Origin: Comamonadaceae bacterium PBBC2
GTDB lineage: Bacteria; Pseudomonadota; Gammaproteobacteria; Burkholderiales; Burkholderiaceae_C
Assembly (NCBI GenBank): GCA_002255935.1
Contig: NKIO01000030.1
Coordinates: forward strand, 1-41,576
Reading direction: 5' to 3'
Length of the DNA: 41,576 bases
Of the stretch, positions 32,321 to 39,520 are shown one piece after another. Position numbers and translations under genes: made by a program. Position 1 is the stretch's first letter. Every line of letters starts with the position of its first letter. A model generated the notes under the pieces. The model was not told the origin of the DNA and did no database searches. It saw only the letters and a program-made list of their open reading frames with translations.

Positions 32321-33415
32321 TCAAGCTTCGGTCAGCCTCAAAAAAACCGACATGCGGTGCAGCTCATCGTCCAGTGCCACGGCAAAGGCATTGCATTGGG
32401 GGGCTGCGTTCACAAAGCCGACGTCAGGCGTGAGCACACCCGACTTGGCACTGACGTTGGCCCAGCCGATGACCTGATCGCGCCAGAGCAAGGGCATGGC
32501 ATAGTGGCCGCGCACCCGCTTGGCCGCGGGCGTGTAGGCCTCAAAACGGTAGGCCCAGCCCCACAACTGCTCGAAGCGGCGCCGGTCCCACACCACCGGG
32601 TCAAAGGGTGCCAGCAATCGCACTTGATCCTCCACGCCGTCACGAACCGATGCTGGGTTTTCGCCTTCGGGCCACAGCCAAGTTGCGCCATCCACTTCGG
32701 CAGTGGGCAAGCGCAAGCGCGCTCGCTGCAGCATGGCTTGGCGGTGTTGTCGCCACTGCGGAATGCCGCCCGCCAGCAGACTGACCAACTTCCCTAGGCT
32801 GTCTGCAGGCAGCGGGGCGTACTTGGCCACGATCACATCCACCAATGCGTCCATGCTGGCCTCGGCACCCTGCCCGCTCGGTTCATGCTCGCGAACGGCA
32901 TACAGGCGCTGACCGCCCTCACGCCGCACCACGCGCAACAGACCACGGTAGTGCATGCCTTCAAGCAGTTGGGTGCTGGCCTTGCTGTTGCCACCAAACC
33001 AGTTGACCACGTGGCCATGGTCAAAGTGGGCATCCACTTGCGCAGGCCGGACAACACCGATCTCTCGCACAAAAGCCAACACCTCTTGGGCTTGCTTCAT
33101 GCGGGCGGCAGACCACACGATTCGGGCCGTGCGCGGGTGCATCAGGTGGTGCACGTCACGCCGTACAAAACCGTAATTGACGAAAAAATCTTCCTCGATG
33201 GGCAGCTTGGGGTAGCGCGACTCCAGATCCCCGACCCGATAACCCGCCACACGGTGGCGCAACGTCAAGTCTTGTGCACGGGCAGGCGCACGCAGTGGGT
33301 CAGCCTGCACAAAGCCCAGGCGTTGCAAGGCCTTGGGCAAGGTGGTGGGTGCAAAAAGGCTGCGCGCCACCGCATAACGGCGAAGCTGATCCAGATTCAA
33401 AACGGAGGATGCCAT
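32321..33415 (-). CDS. Crosslink-repair DNA glycosylase, YcaQ/AlkZ-like (winged-helix)
   Basis: This is a 364-residue protein of the HTH_42 superfamily. The QxD motif that marks the YcaQ/AlkZ active site is Q37-A-D39 in LGFVQADPLRAP. YcaQ-type enzymes remove damaged bases, including interstrand crosslinks; substrate range here is unknown. The C-terminal part contains the family's RRRFEQLWGWAYRFEAYTPA. The ATG at 33415 gives MASSVLNLDQ; an upstream start would add a non-conserved leader. It follows the DUF4287 gene by 35 bp. Confidence 0.88.
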   Translation of the reverse strand: MASSVLNLDQLRRYAVARSLFAPTTLPKALQRLGFVQADPLRAPARAQDLTLRHRVAGYRVGDLESRYPKLPIEEDFFVNYGFVRRDVHHLMHPRTARIVWSAARMKQAQEVLAFVREIGVVRPAQVDAHFDHGHVVNWFGGNSKASTQLLEGMHYRGLLRVVRREGGQRLYAVREHEPSGQGAEASMDALVDVIVAKYAPLPADSLGKLVSLLAGGIPQWRQHRQAMLQRARLRLPTAEVDGATWLWPEGENPASVRDGVEDQVRLLAPFDPVVWDRRRFEQLWGWAYRFEAYTPAAKRVRGHYAMPLLWRDQVIGWANVSAKSGVLTPDVGFVNAAPQCNAFAVALDDELHRMSVFLRLTEA

Positions 33416-33450
33416 GTCCGCATCATGTCGCAGACGTACCGCATGGGCAG

Positions 33451-33663
33451 TTATTTTTTGGCCGCCATCCAATACGCCACGATGGCATTGGCATGCCCGT
33501 GGCCCATGCCGTGCTCGGTCTTGAGCCAAGCCACCATTTCCATGTGCTTCATGCCCTCGCAAGACTTGAGCAAGTCCAGCCAATGCGCGATGGGCTGACC
33601 GTACTTCTTCTCGATGGACGGAAAATACGAAGCGGGGCCTTTGAGTTTTTCGGGGGTGGTCAT
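33451..33663 (-). CDS. DUF4287 family small protein
   Basis: This encodes 70 residues matching the short DUF4287 pattern: PASYFPSIEKKYGQPIAHWL, then MKHMEMVAWLKTEHGMGHGHANAIVAYW. No known catalytic residues; probably a small soluble helical protein of unknown role. AGGAG lies upstream of the ATG at 33663. It sits 35 bp before the YcaQ-type gene and 49 bp after the DUF429 gene on the same strand. Confidence 0.87.
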   Translation of the reverse strand: MTTPEKLKGPASYFPSIEKKYGQPIAHWLDLLKSCEGMKHMEMVAWLKTEHGMGHGHANAIVAYWMAAKK

Positions 33664-33712
33664 GTTCGAAAATCTCCTATTTTTTCAGCATTTTCCAGCA
33701 TGCCAAAGCAAG

Positions 33713-34537
33713 TCACGCGGTGACGATCCAGCCTTCGAGCGGGTCGCACTGCGGCAAGCCATATTGCGGGTGTCCAGCCTCGTGCTGCTGCTGCGCCCAA
33801 GCCGCTTGCATCAGGCACAAGGTGGCGTCGAGGGCGTCGCCGCTGGCGTCATCAGCAAGCCGTCCCAACAGCGCGTTGCTGGCCACCAGGCGCTGGCCTA
33901 AGCGGGTTTGGCCACGCTCCAGCGCACCCAAGAGTTCGCGCCGGGCCAGCAGGCGTTCGGGGGTTTGTTTGGCTTTGTCGTCGCTTTTGTAGCTGGTGTT
34001 GCCCAGCACCTCGCGTGCGAGCAAGCCGGGGTAGGCTTCCAGCGCCACACGGCGCACGTCGCCTGCGTGCAGGCCGGGCAGGTGCACACCAGCTTGACGC
34101 AACAAAGGCACGCCGGCATGCAGCATATAGGCCACGGGTGGGTTCACCCATTTCATGGACGGGCTGGAGCCAGCGGGTTTGTCGGCCGCCCGGTGCGCGA
34201 ACTTGCCGCCCACCGGGCGCGCGTTGCAAAACGCGGCAAACTGTTCGCGAATTTGGGCGCGCTCTAAGGCGCAGTAATGGTCCATGCAAGCGGCCCAGTC
34301 GGTGGGCCAGCCCAGCGTTTGCACCAGTTCACGCGGCAGGCCAAAGGGCAAGTCAAAACCGCCTACCCAGTCGGCCGGTTGTGCCAGCCAATCGCCAAAT
34401 GCGCTCAGGGTGTCAAAGGTGTGCAAGGCCTGCAGCTGCACCCTGCCCTGCCGAGCTTGGCCCTGCGCCAGCACGATGGGTTTGCGTTTGGAGGGGCTGC
34501 TGGAGAAATCCACCCCGATCAAGGAGGCGTGTTGCAT
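33713..34537 (-). CDS. DUF429 family protein (RNase H-like fold)
   Basis: This is a 274-residue protein of the DUF429 family. It opens IGVDFSSSPSKRKP and continues WVGGFDLPFG, where D10 and the second Asp may be metal ligands of an RNase H-like fold; that is inference. The C-terminal half has SYKSDDKAKQTPERLLARRE and DALDATLCLMQA. Function unknown. I start at the ATG at 34537, which has AAGGAGG upstream; the EamA gene ends 1 nt before it on the same strand. Confidence 0.82.
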   Translation of the reverse strand: MQHASLIGVDFSSSPSKRKPIVLAQGQARQGRVQLQALHTFDTLSAFGDWLAQPADWVGGFDLPFGLPRELVQTLGWPTDWAACMDHYCALERAQIREQFAAFCNARPVGGKFAHRAADKPAGSSPSMKWVNPPVAYMLHAGVPLLRQAGVHLPGLHAGDVRRVALEAYPGLLAREVLGNTSYKSDDKAKQTPERLLARRELLGALERGQTRLGQRLVASNALLGRLADDASGDALDATLCLMQAAWAQQQHEAGHPQYGLPQCDPLEGWIVTA

Positions 34538-34538
34538 T

Positions 34539-35420
34539 TCAGCCCCAACCCAAGGCCATGACACCGGCCGCGATCAAGACCGCACCCAGGATGCGCGGGC
34601 CACGGTCTTGCTCGCCCAAAAGGTGGCCACCCAAGAGCGCCGCGAAGAGCATCGACACCTCACGGGCAGGGGCCACATGCGACAGCGGGGCCACTTGCAT
34701 GGCATAAAGCACCAGCACATACGACACGGGGCTGATGATGCCCACGATCAGGGCATAAGTGCGCTGCACTTGCCACAGTTGGACTGCCGCAGGGCGGTCA
34801 CGCCAGATGGTCGGCACCAAAAACAGCAAGCGCACCAAGTTGCCAAAGTAGTCCACCAAGATGGGTGACATGAGCGCCACTTTGACCGCATAGCCATCGA
34901 CCACGGTGTAGCTGGCGATGAACAGGCCCGTCACTGCGCCATAAACCATGCCCGTTCGCACACGCGCTTGCTGCTGCGGGTCGTGCGCGGCTTGCCACAA
35001 GCCGGGGCCGCCAGCGATCAAGAAAACGCCCCCCACCACGCCCAAAATGCCCAAGAGCCCCAAGGCCGAGATTTGTTCGCCCAAGAGCACGATGGCCACC
35101 ATGGACGAGAGCAATGGCCCCGAACCGCGGGCCAACGGGTACACCACCGTCAAGTCAGCCTTGCGGTAACCGCGCAACAAGACGATGAAATACCCCACAT
35201 GCAAGAGCGCGCTGGCCACCACCAGCGCCCATTCCCACCAGCCCCAGGCGGGCACTTGCTGCCAGCCCAGCCACAGGCCCACAGGGGCCCAAAAGACCAT
35301 CATCACCAAGGCACTGAAGGCGGCAAAACGCACATCGCCTCCGGCTTTTTTGGCGGCAATGTTCCAACTTGCATGGATGAGCCCCGCCAAAACGACCAGG
35401 GCAAGCGCAGTCAGGGGCAT
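34539..35420 (-). CDS. EamA/DMT-family transporter
   Basis: This encodes a 293-residue membrane protein with ten predicted hydrophobic segments, two EamA repeats, of the drug/metabolite transporter superfamily. The first repeat has HASWNIAAKKAGGD and the repeat ends near GLLGILGVVGGVFLIAGG; the second ends with LGAVLIAAGVMALGWG. Substrate unknown; family members export or take up amino acids, sugars or other metabolites. Its stop lies 1 nt before the DUF429 start, so the two are coupled. A terminator follows the upstream BLUF gene, so this gene needs its own promoter. Confidence 0.88.
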   Translation of the reverse strand: MPLTALALVVLAGLIHASWNIAAKKAGGDVRFAAFSALVMMVFWAPVGLWLGWQQVPAWGWWEWALVVASALLHVGYFIVLLRGYRKADLTVVYPLARGSGPLLSSMVAIVLLGEQISALGLLGILGVVGGVFLIAGGPGLWQAAHDPQQQARVRTGMVYGAVTGLFIASYTVVDGYAVKVALMSPILVDYFGNLVRLLFLVPTIWRDRPAAVQLWQVQRTYALIVGIISPVSYVLVLYAMQVAPLSHVAPAREVSMLFAALLGGHLLGEQDRGPRILGAVLIAAGVMALGWG

Positions 35421-35430
35421 GGACGTGAAA

Positions 35431-35448
35431 AAGCCCCTTGCGGGGCTT
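35431..35448 (-). terminator. Intrinsic terminator after the BLUF gene
   Basis: AAGCCCC (35431-35437) and GGGGCTT (35442-35448) pair around TTGC. On the minus strand the stem runs into a T-run (A at 35428-35432 on the plus strand). It lies between the BLUF stop and the EamA start and ends the folE-BLUF transcript. Confidence 0.85.
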
Positions 35449-35463
35449 GAGGGTGAAGGGTGT

Positions 35464-35886
35464 TTAAGCCCGGCCGATGATGGACGCAGTGGCCATCAGC
35501 TCTTCGAGCAAGGCCAGCGAGACTTTGCCCGAGACGCTGTAGGGGTCCAGCTCGGCGCGCTCAGAGTATTTGAGCAAGATGTTGGTGTTGACGCGTGAGG
35601 CATCGACCTGGCCCATGGTCCAGCCACCAAAGCGGCGCTCGGAGATTTCTTCGTAGTGCAGCAAGACCACATCTTTGTGCCGAGGGTCTTTTTGGATGTG
35701 ACCGTACAGCTCGCTCACGGCATTGCGGCCACCTTCGATAGCTTGCAAGAAGATGCCGCCGCCGTAGCACAGGATGCCGGTGATACCGCTGGTCGGGTTG
35801 AACTGGCGGGACTTGGTCAAAATAGACTCGATGGTCTCTGGGCTCGAGTCCACCACTCGGCTGGCGTAAAGCAGGCGTACCAACAT
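35464..35886 (-). CDS. BLUF-domain blue-light sensor protein
   Basis: The 140 residues are almost entirely one BLUF domain, which binds FAD and changes hydrogen bonding on blue-light absorption. The key residues are present: Y7 in LLYAS, N30 in FNPTSGITG, Q48 in FLQAIEG, W89 and M91 in GGWTMG, each near the expected spacing. A C-terminal helical tail (about 105-140) may carry the output. No effector domain (EAL, cyclase) is attached, so output must go through a partner. It begins 2 nt after the folE stop and so belongs to the folE transcript. Confidence 0.93.
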   Translation of the reverse strand: MLVRLLYASRVVDSSPETIESILTKSRQFNPTSGITGILCYGGGIFLQAIEGGRNAVSELYGHIQKDPRHKDVVLLHYEEISERRFGGWTMGQVDASRVNTNILLKYSERAELDPYSVSGKVSLALLEELMATASIIGRA

Positions 35887-35888
35887 GG

Positions 35889-36617
35889 TCAGTTCTTTCC
35901 AGGAATCAGGGACAAAAATTCACGGCGCAAATTGGGGTCCTTCAAGAAGGCGCCGCGCATGACCGAGTTGATCATCTTGCTGTCCATGTCCTTCACGCCG
36001 CGCCAGCCCATGCAGTAGTGGCTGGCCTCCATGACGATGGCCAGGCCATCGGGCTGGGTTTTGCGCTGGATCAGGTCGGCCAGTTGCACCACGGCTTCTT
36101 CCTGAATCTGGGGGCGGCCCATGATCCATTCGGCCAGGCGAGCGTATTTAGACAGCCCAATCACGTTGGTGTGTTCGTTGGGCAGCACGCCGATCCAGAT
36201 CTTGCCAATCACCGGGCAAAAGTGGTGACTGCAAGCGCTGCGCACGGTGATGGGGCCGACGATCATCAGCTCATTGAGGTGCTCGGCATTGGGAAATTCG
36301 GTGATCTCGGGACCGTCGACATAACGGCCTTTGAACACCTCTTTGAGGTACATCTTGGCCACACGGCGGGCGGTGTCGCCGGTGTTGTGGTCGTTGACCG
36401 TGTCGATCACCAAGCTGTCGAGCACGCCCTCCATCTTGGCGGTCACTTCGTCCAGCAGCTTGTCCAACTCGCCGGGCTCGATGAATTCTGCGATGTTGTC
36501 GTTGGCGTGGAAGCGCTTGCGGGCCGCGTGGATGCGCTCGCGGATCTTGACGGAAACGGGAACGCCTTCGTCGTCGTTCGTGGCAGCAGAAGCAGTCATG
36601 GCATCTGGGGTCTTCAT
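35889..36617 (-). CDS. folE: GTP cyclohydrolase I
   Basis: FolE converts GTP to dihydroneopterin triphosphate, the first step of folate synthesis. The protein (242 residues from the ATG at 36617) has zinc ligands C129 and H132 in SACSHHFCP and C202 in SHYCMGW, with the family motifs HNTGDTARRVAKMY and EHTNVIGLSKYARL. The start is uncertain: ATGs at 36623 and 36599 are also possible, the first 40 residues being non-conserved. The BLUF gene follows after 2 nt. Upstream lies a 423-bp gap of REP-like elements. Confidence 0.95.
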   Translation of the reverse strand: MKTPDAMTASAATNDDEGVPVSVKIRERIHAARKRFHANDNIAEFIEPGELDKLLDEVTAKMEGVLDSLVIDTVNDHNTGDTARRVAKMYLKEVFKGRYVDGPEITEFPNAEHLNELMIVGPITVRSACSHHFCPVIGKIWIGVLPNEHTNVIGLSKYARLAEWIMGRPQIQEEAVVQLADLIQRKTQPDGLAIVMEASHYCMGWRGVKDMDSKMINSVMRGAFLKDPNLRREFLSLIPGKN

Positions 36618-36702
36618 TAACATGACAAGGATCGTACCAGCGATTGCACCGCGCAGTCTGTGCCCAGGGCAACGCCCATGCCTGACAGAGGGTTGGCGGT
36701 AC

Positions 36703-36729
36703 ATCGCCGAACACAGTTCAGCTCCTACA
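36703..36729 (-). repeat. REP-like repeat, type A, single arm (inverted)
   Basis: On the minus strand this reads TGTAGGAGC followed by the stem-loop GCTGAA-CTGTG-TTCGGC and GAT, the same arm as at 551-576. It lies 86 bp upstream of folE and 59 bp before the paired array. Confidence 0.75.
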
Positions 36730-36787
36730 GAAGACCTGTCAACAAGCGTGGTTCAATGTCCACTGGTCTGCCAAGGACCTGACCCCC

Positions 36788-37036
36788 GTGGGAGCCCAAC
36801 TGTGTTGGGCGAATTGGGCGCTTGGGGTCCACGAGCCATCGCCGAACGAAGTTCAGCTCCCACAAACTGAGCCCAGCACTTGGCCTGTGGGAGCCCAACT
36901 GTGTTGGGCGATTCAGGCGCTTGGGGTCCACGAGCCATTGCCGAATGCAGTTCAGCGCCTACAAACTGAGCCCAGCACTTGGCCTGTGGGAGCCCAACTG
37001 TGTTGGGCGATTCGGGCTTGGGTGGACCGCGGGCCT
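36788..37036 (+). repeat. Tandem BIME-like array, 99-bp period
   Basis: Two full units (from 36788 and from 36887) and one truncated unit (from 36986) repeat every 99 bp. Each full unit has a type A' arm (GTGGGAGC then GCCCAA-CTGTG-TTGGGC), about 24 bp of spacer, an inverted type A arm (ends 36863 and 36963), and about 23 bp of linker. The third unit stops after its spacer, 4 bp from the clsB stop codon. No credible gene is inside: the open frames that run through it repeat 33 codons only because 99 is a multiple of 3. Confidence 0.85.
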
Positions 37037-37040
37037 TGGA

Positions 37041-38264
37041 TCAATAACGGTTCCCGCTCAACAACAAGGCCAAGCGCATCAGGCCAAAGGCAATCCGGTC
37101 ACGCAGCCGCTGGCCCCAGGGCCGTTGCGTGTATTGCTGGGCCACAACAGGTGTGCTTTGCGTGTCCATGGCCTTGCACAGGCATTGGTGCAATTGCTGG
37201 GCAAAGGCTTTGTCGGCCACCACCACATTGGCCTCACGGGCCAACAGCAGGCTCAGCGGATCCAGGTTGGACGATCCCACCGTCGCCCAAGGGCGGTCGT
37301 TGTCTGGGTCCACCACGGCGACTTTGGCGTGCAGGTAGCTGGCTTCGTATTCGTAAATCTCCACACCTGCGGCCAAAAGCACCCCGTAGACCGGGCGGGC
37401 TGCGTGGTATTGCATGAAATTTTCATAGCGCCCCTGCAAGAGCAAGCGCACCCGCACACCACGCCGCGCCGCATGGATCAAGGCCTGGCGCAAACGCCGC
37501 CCTGGTAAAAAATAAGCATTGGCAATCACCACCTCGTGGCGTGCATTGCCAATGGCTTTGCGGTAAGCCCGTTCGATTTGCCGGCGGTGCAGCACGTTGT
37601 CGCGGAGCAGCAATCCGGCCTTGGCCACGATGTGCGGGGCACTTCCGGGCAGCTTGTCGCTCGTCCACGGCAAATGCAACCCCGCCGCACGGAACGAACT
37701 GAAGGCCTCAGGAAAGTGCTGTTGGCGCACATGCTTGACGCCCTCGATGCGCCACCACAGCTGGGTCATGGTTTCCTGCACCTGTTGCACCAGCGCACCT
37801 TGTGCGCAGACCGCAAAGTCGAGCCTCGGCTCGGCCAGAGTGCCATAACGTGGGTCGTACCAATCGTCCAAGATGTTGATGCCGCCGCAAAAAGCCAGGT
37901 GGCCATCGACCACACACAGCTTGCGGTGCAGCCGCCGCCAACGGCTGGGGATCAACAAGCCCAAGGTGCCCAATGGCGAATAAATCTGGCACTGCACACC
38001 GGCCTTGTCAAAACGCTCGCGCCACTCCGCAGGCAGGCTGGGCGTGCCCACCCCGTCCACCACCAGCCACACGCGCACACCGCGCAATGCAGCACGCTCC
38101 AACGCATGCGCAACGGACTGCGCTGCGCCATAGAAGTCAAAAATGTAGGTCTCCAGATGCACCTGCGAACGGGCCCCGTCCATCGCCAAGACCAGCGCTT
38201 CAAAGTAAGCCTTGCCCCCTTCAATGAGCCGGATCTGGTGACCGTCGAGCAGGTTGTAGCGCAT
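37041..38264 (-). CDS. clsB: Cardiolipin synthase (phospholipase D family, ClsB-like)
   Basis: This encodes a 407-residue phospholipase D-type enzyme. The two HKD sites are H113/K115/D120 and H312/K314/D319 (LHRKLCVVDG and LHAKVAVVDP). It has no N-terminal membrane segments, as in ClsB rather than ClsA. It would join two phosphatidylglycerol molecules, or phosphatidylglycerol and another head group, at the membrane. It lies 4 bp after the EEP gene in a nudB-EEP-clsB operon. The truncated REP array abuts its stop codon. Confidence 0.9.
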   Translation of the reverse strand: MRYNLLDGHQIRLIEGGKAYFEALVLAMDGARSQVHLETYIFDFYGAAQSVAHALERAALRGVRVWLVVDGVGTPSLPAEWRERFDKAGVQCQIYSPLGTLGLLIPSRWRRLHRKLCVVDGHLAFCGGINILDDWYDPRYGTLAEPRLDFAVCAQGALVQQVQETMTQLWWRIEGVKHVRQQHFPEAFSSFRAAGLHLPWTSDKLPGSAPHIVAKAGLLLRDNVLHRRQIERAYRKAIGNARHEVVIANAYFLPGRRLRQALIHAARRGVRVRLLLQGRYENFMQYHAARPVYGVLLAAGVEIYEYEASYLHAKVAVVDPDNDRPWATVGSSNLDPLSLLLAREANVVVADKAFAQQLHQCLCKAMDTQSTPVVAQQYTQRPWGQRLRDRIAFGLMRLALLLSGNRY

Positions 38265-38268
38265 GGCC

Positions 38269-39018
38269 TTAGTCCCAAGCGAACTCGGCCACCAAGGGCA
38301 GGTGGTCCGACATGCGGGGCCACACGCGCCCAGTGGGGGCCATGGCGTGCACAGGCTTCAAGCCCCGCGCATAGACATGGTCCAGCTGGTTCAGCGGCAA
38401 GCGCGCGGGGTAGGTCGGCGTGGGTTGCTCGCGCCACTCGGCAAAGCCTGCAGCGGCCATGCGCCGGCCCAGGCCCGTGCCCCAGTCGTTGAAGTCACCC
38501 GCCACCAGCACCGGCGCATCGGCGGCGATGTGGCCCGCGATGTAGTCCAGCAAAGCCTGCGTCTGCCGCAGCCGGCTGGCAGGCACCAGGCCCAGGTGCA
38601 CCACGACCACATGCACCAAGCGGTCCACCACCTGCACCTCGGTGTGCAAAAACCCGCGTTGCTCAAAGCGGTGGTCAGAGATGTCGCGGTGCTGCTGCGA
38701 CAAGACCGGCCAGCGCGAGAGCATCGCGTTGCCATGTTCACCGTGGCGCGTGGTCGCGTTGGTGCGGTACACCGCTACGTAGCCTTCCGGGGCCAGGTAG
38801 TCGGCCTGCGGTTGGCTCGGCCAGTGAGAGAAGAAGCGCTCCTCGCGGCGGTTCATGCGCCGCACCTCTTGCAAGCAGACGATGTCGGCGTCCAACTGCT
38901 CCACCGCGTGGCCGATGTTGTGGATCTCCAGCCGCCGCACAGGCCCCAGGCCTTGCACGCCTTTGTGGATGTTCCAGGTGGCCACCCGCAGTTTGGGGTG
39001 TTCATGGCGCTGGGGCAT
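38269..39018 (-). CDS. Endonuclease/exonuclease/phosphatase (EEP) family protein
   Basis: This encodes 249 residues of the EEP fold: N16 in ATWNIHKG, E51 in CLQEV, GDFND in the middle and SDHLP near the end are the catalytic and metal-binding residues. Family members cleave DNA, phospholipids or phosphoesters. No signal peptide is seen. In Burkholderiales it is often found beside the ClsB-type gene and may act on lipid or phosphodiester substrates. It overlaps the nudB stop by 1 nt and is 4 bp from clsB. Confidence 0.88.
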   Translation of the reverse strand: MPQRHEHPKLRVATWNIHKGVQGLGPVRRLEIHNIGHAVEQLDADIVCLQEVRRMNRREERFFSHWPSQPQADYLAPEGYVAVYRTNATTRHGEHGNAMLSRWPVLSQQHRDISDHRFEQRGFLHTEVQVVDRLVHVVVVHLGLVPASRLRQTQALLDYIAGHIAADAPVLVAGDFNDWGTGLGRRMAAAGFAEWREQPTPTYPARLPLNQLDHVYARGLKPVHAMAPTGRVWPRMSDHLPLVAEFAWD

Positions 39019-39482
39019 CACGCGCCCTCCACAAAGCGCGGCAGCATCAAGATCGCCTCGGCGTTCGACGGCGAAAAACACGTGTCTGCTGCCTGCTGCC
39101 AATGCAACCATTGCCAGTCGGTGTGTTCGCGCGGGCTCAAAGTGACCGGTGTGCCCTCAGGCACCAAGAGGCCAAACACCCGCTCGGTGTTACGGCTCAC
39201 CTCAGGCGCATAGCGCCAGCGCCAGGCGGGGTAAATGTCGTAGGTGTTTTCCAGTTGCCAGTCTTGCAGTTGGCACTCGGGGTGCAGCGCGTCGATGCCG
39301 GTTTCTTCGTGCACCTCGCGCACCGCGGTTTCGGCCCAATCTTCGTGCGGGTGGTCCTTGCTGCCGGTGACCGATTGCCAGGTGCCCGCGTCCACACGGC
39401 GGATCAGCAAGACCTGTTGGCTGGGGGTGTAGATCACCACCAGCACGGATTCGGGGATTTTGTAATCGATGGAAGTCACCAC
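39018..39482 (-). CDS. nudB: Dihydroneopterin triphosphate diphosphatase (Nudix)
   Basis: NudB removes pyrophosphate from dihydroneopterin triphosphate, the folate step after FolE. The 154 residues have the Nudix helix REVHEETG at 55-62, preceded by TGSKDHPHEDWAETA, and start YKIPESVLVVIYTP as in NudB proteins. The association with aspS is conserved in other proteobacteria. The start is GTG at 39482 or GTG at 39479; no ATG is usable and the ribosome-binding site is weak. It is divergent from the ABC-type ATPase gene with 38 bp between starts. Confidence 0.9.
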   Translation of the reverse strand: MVTSIDYKIPESVLVVIYTPSQQVLLIRRVDAGTWQSVTGSKDHPHEDWAETAVREVHEETGIDALHPECQLQDWQLENTYDIYPAWRWRYAPEVSRNTERVFGLLVPEGTPVTLSPREHTDWQWLHWQQAADTCFSPSNAEAILMLPRFVEGA

Positions 39483-39488
39483 ACCATT

Positions 39489-39511
39489 CTAGGCAGGCCG
39501 CGCCTTGCTAG
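39489..39511. promoter_or_regulatory. Imperfect palindrome in the nudB/ATPase divergent gap
   Basis: CTAGGCAGGC and GCCTTGCTAG are arms of 10 bp, complementary in 8 positions, around CGC. They fill the 38-bp gap between the two start codons. It may be an operator or simply overlapping ribosome-binding sites; the plus-strand site AGGA at 39510-39513 is inside it. Confidence 0.3.
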
Positions 39512-39520
39512 GATGACGGC

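Noticed and set aside
36788..37036. CRISPR-like array
   Set aside because: The supposed spacers are nearly identical and are themselves part of the repeat, units are inverted pairs, and no cas gene is present.
36788..37417. Open frame encoding 33-residue repeats (VGAQLCWA... type)
   Set aside because: The repeats are the translation of the 99-bp tandem REP array, and the frame then runs antisense through clsB. No ribosome-binding site or family match.
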